Below are positions 6,610 through 6,795 of a stretch of 6,795 bases of DNA, piece by piece; position 1 is the stretch's first letter, and every line of letters starts with the position of its first letter. The notes below the pieces were generated by a model. The model made no database searches. It saw nothing but the letters and a program-made list of their open reading frames with translations, and was not told the origin of the DNA. A program made the position numbers and the translations under genes. The DNA is from Desulfovibrionales bacterium GWA2_65_9. Its GTDB lineage: Bacteria > Desulfobacterota > Desulfovibrionia > Desulfovibrionales > Desulfovibrionaceae. Location: the NCBI GenBank assembly GCA_001799475.1, contig MGTN01000043.1, positions 1-6,795 of the forward strand, read 5' to 3'.

Positions 6610-6671
6610 ACGACAAGAACCGCGCCCTGCCCCCCCTTTTCATCCGCCCCGCCCTGCCGTAAAGCCTGGGT

Positions 6672-6795
6672 ATGGACCACGACCGCTACATCGCGCACAT
6701 CGACATGGACGCGTTCTTCGCCTCCGTGGAACAGCTGGACCACCCGGAGTGGCGCGGGCGGCCCCTGGCCGTGGGCGACGGCCCGCGCTCGGTGG
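6672..6795 (+). CDS. dinB: DNA polymerase IV (Y-family translesion polymerase), N-terminal part only
   Basis: The 41 complete codons visible give an N-terminus with HIDMDAFFASVEQLD (residues 9-23), the signature of DinB-type Y-family polymerases. By alignment with E. coli DinB, Asp11 is the metal-binding catalytic aspartate (Asp8) and Phe16 the steric-gate position (Phe13). The following RGRPLAVG matches the usual RxxPxAVG segment. An in-frame TAA at 6660-6662 lies just upstream, so ATG 6672 is the natural start; the ribosome binding site is weak (GGG only). The gene starts 88 bp after the ATPase stop on the same strand. The enzyme performs error-prone synthesis past DNA lesions. The rest of the gene is outside the window. 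No LexA-like site is evident in the short upstream gap. Confidence 0.9.
   Translation, partial: MDHDRYIAHIDMDAFFASVEQLDHPEWRGRPLAVGDGPRSV

Noticed and set aside
3707..6643. 978-codon minus-strand frame opposite the P-type ATPase
   Set aside because: The plus strand contains all P-type ATPase motifs in order. The minus frame is a low-complexity His/Gln/Arg/Gly-rich shadow typical of high-GC genes.

Overview
The window is GC-rich (lower only in one intergenic stretch) and carries a partial RTX repeat protein, a small zinc-ribbon protein, a P-type cation ATPase and the start of a Y-family DNA polymerase. The FecR-plus-RTX protein and the style of the small zinc-ribbon protein (conserved DYCPQCRGVWLDRGELDKII core and LFDF tail) suggest a Gram-negative, delta-type proteobacterium such as a Desulfovibrio relative. 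That assignment is an inference from protein style, not a database match.

Layout: positions 1-3005 on the minus strand are one uninterrupted reading frame that leaves the window at its 3' end. It encodes the first 1001 residues of a large protein: an N-terminal FecR-like domain, a Ser/Thr/Gly linker, an alanine-rich helical segment, a less recognisable domain, then RTX-type calcium-binding repeats arranged in three long modules. A plausible sigma-70 promoter, a roughly 95-nt leader and a Shine-Dalgarno sequence precede it (3006-3135). Positions 3136-3608 hold no convincing gene but several inverted repeats, one of them an 11-bp hairpin that pairs well only as plus-strand RNA.

On the plus strand, 3622-3900 encodes a zf-TFIIB-type small protein that appears to have lost its first CxxC knuckle. 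After 85 bp comes a full-length 865-residue P-type ATPase (3986-6583) with all catalytic motifs but an atypical set of membrane ion-site residues. At 6672 the gene for DNA polymerase IV (dinB) begins and runs off the window.

The zinc-ribbon gene and the ATPase could be co-transcribed and related to cation handling. The giant RTX protein is divergent from them and is best explained as a type I secreted surface or adhesion protein. I see no phage, CRISPR, IS, tRNA or rRNA. I do not see clear evidence of a wholly new system. The most unusual points are the architecture of the RTX protein, the damaged zinc-ribbon start and the ATPase ion-site residues.
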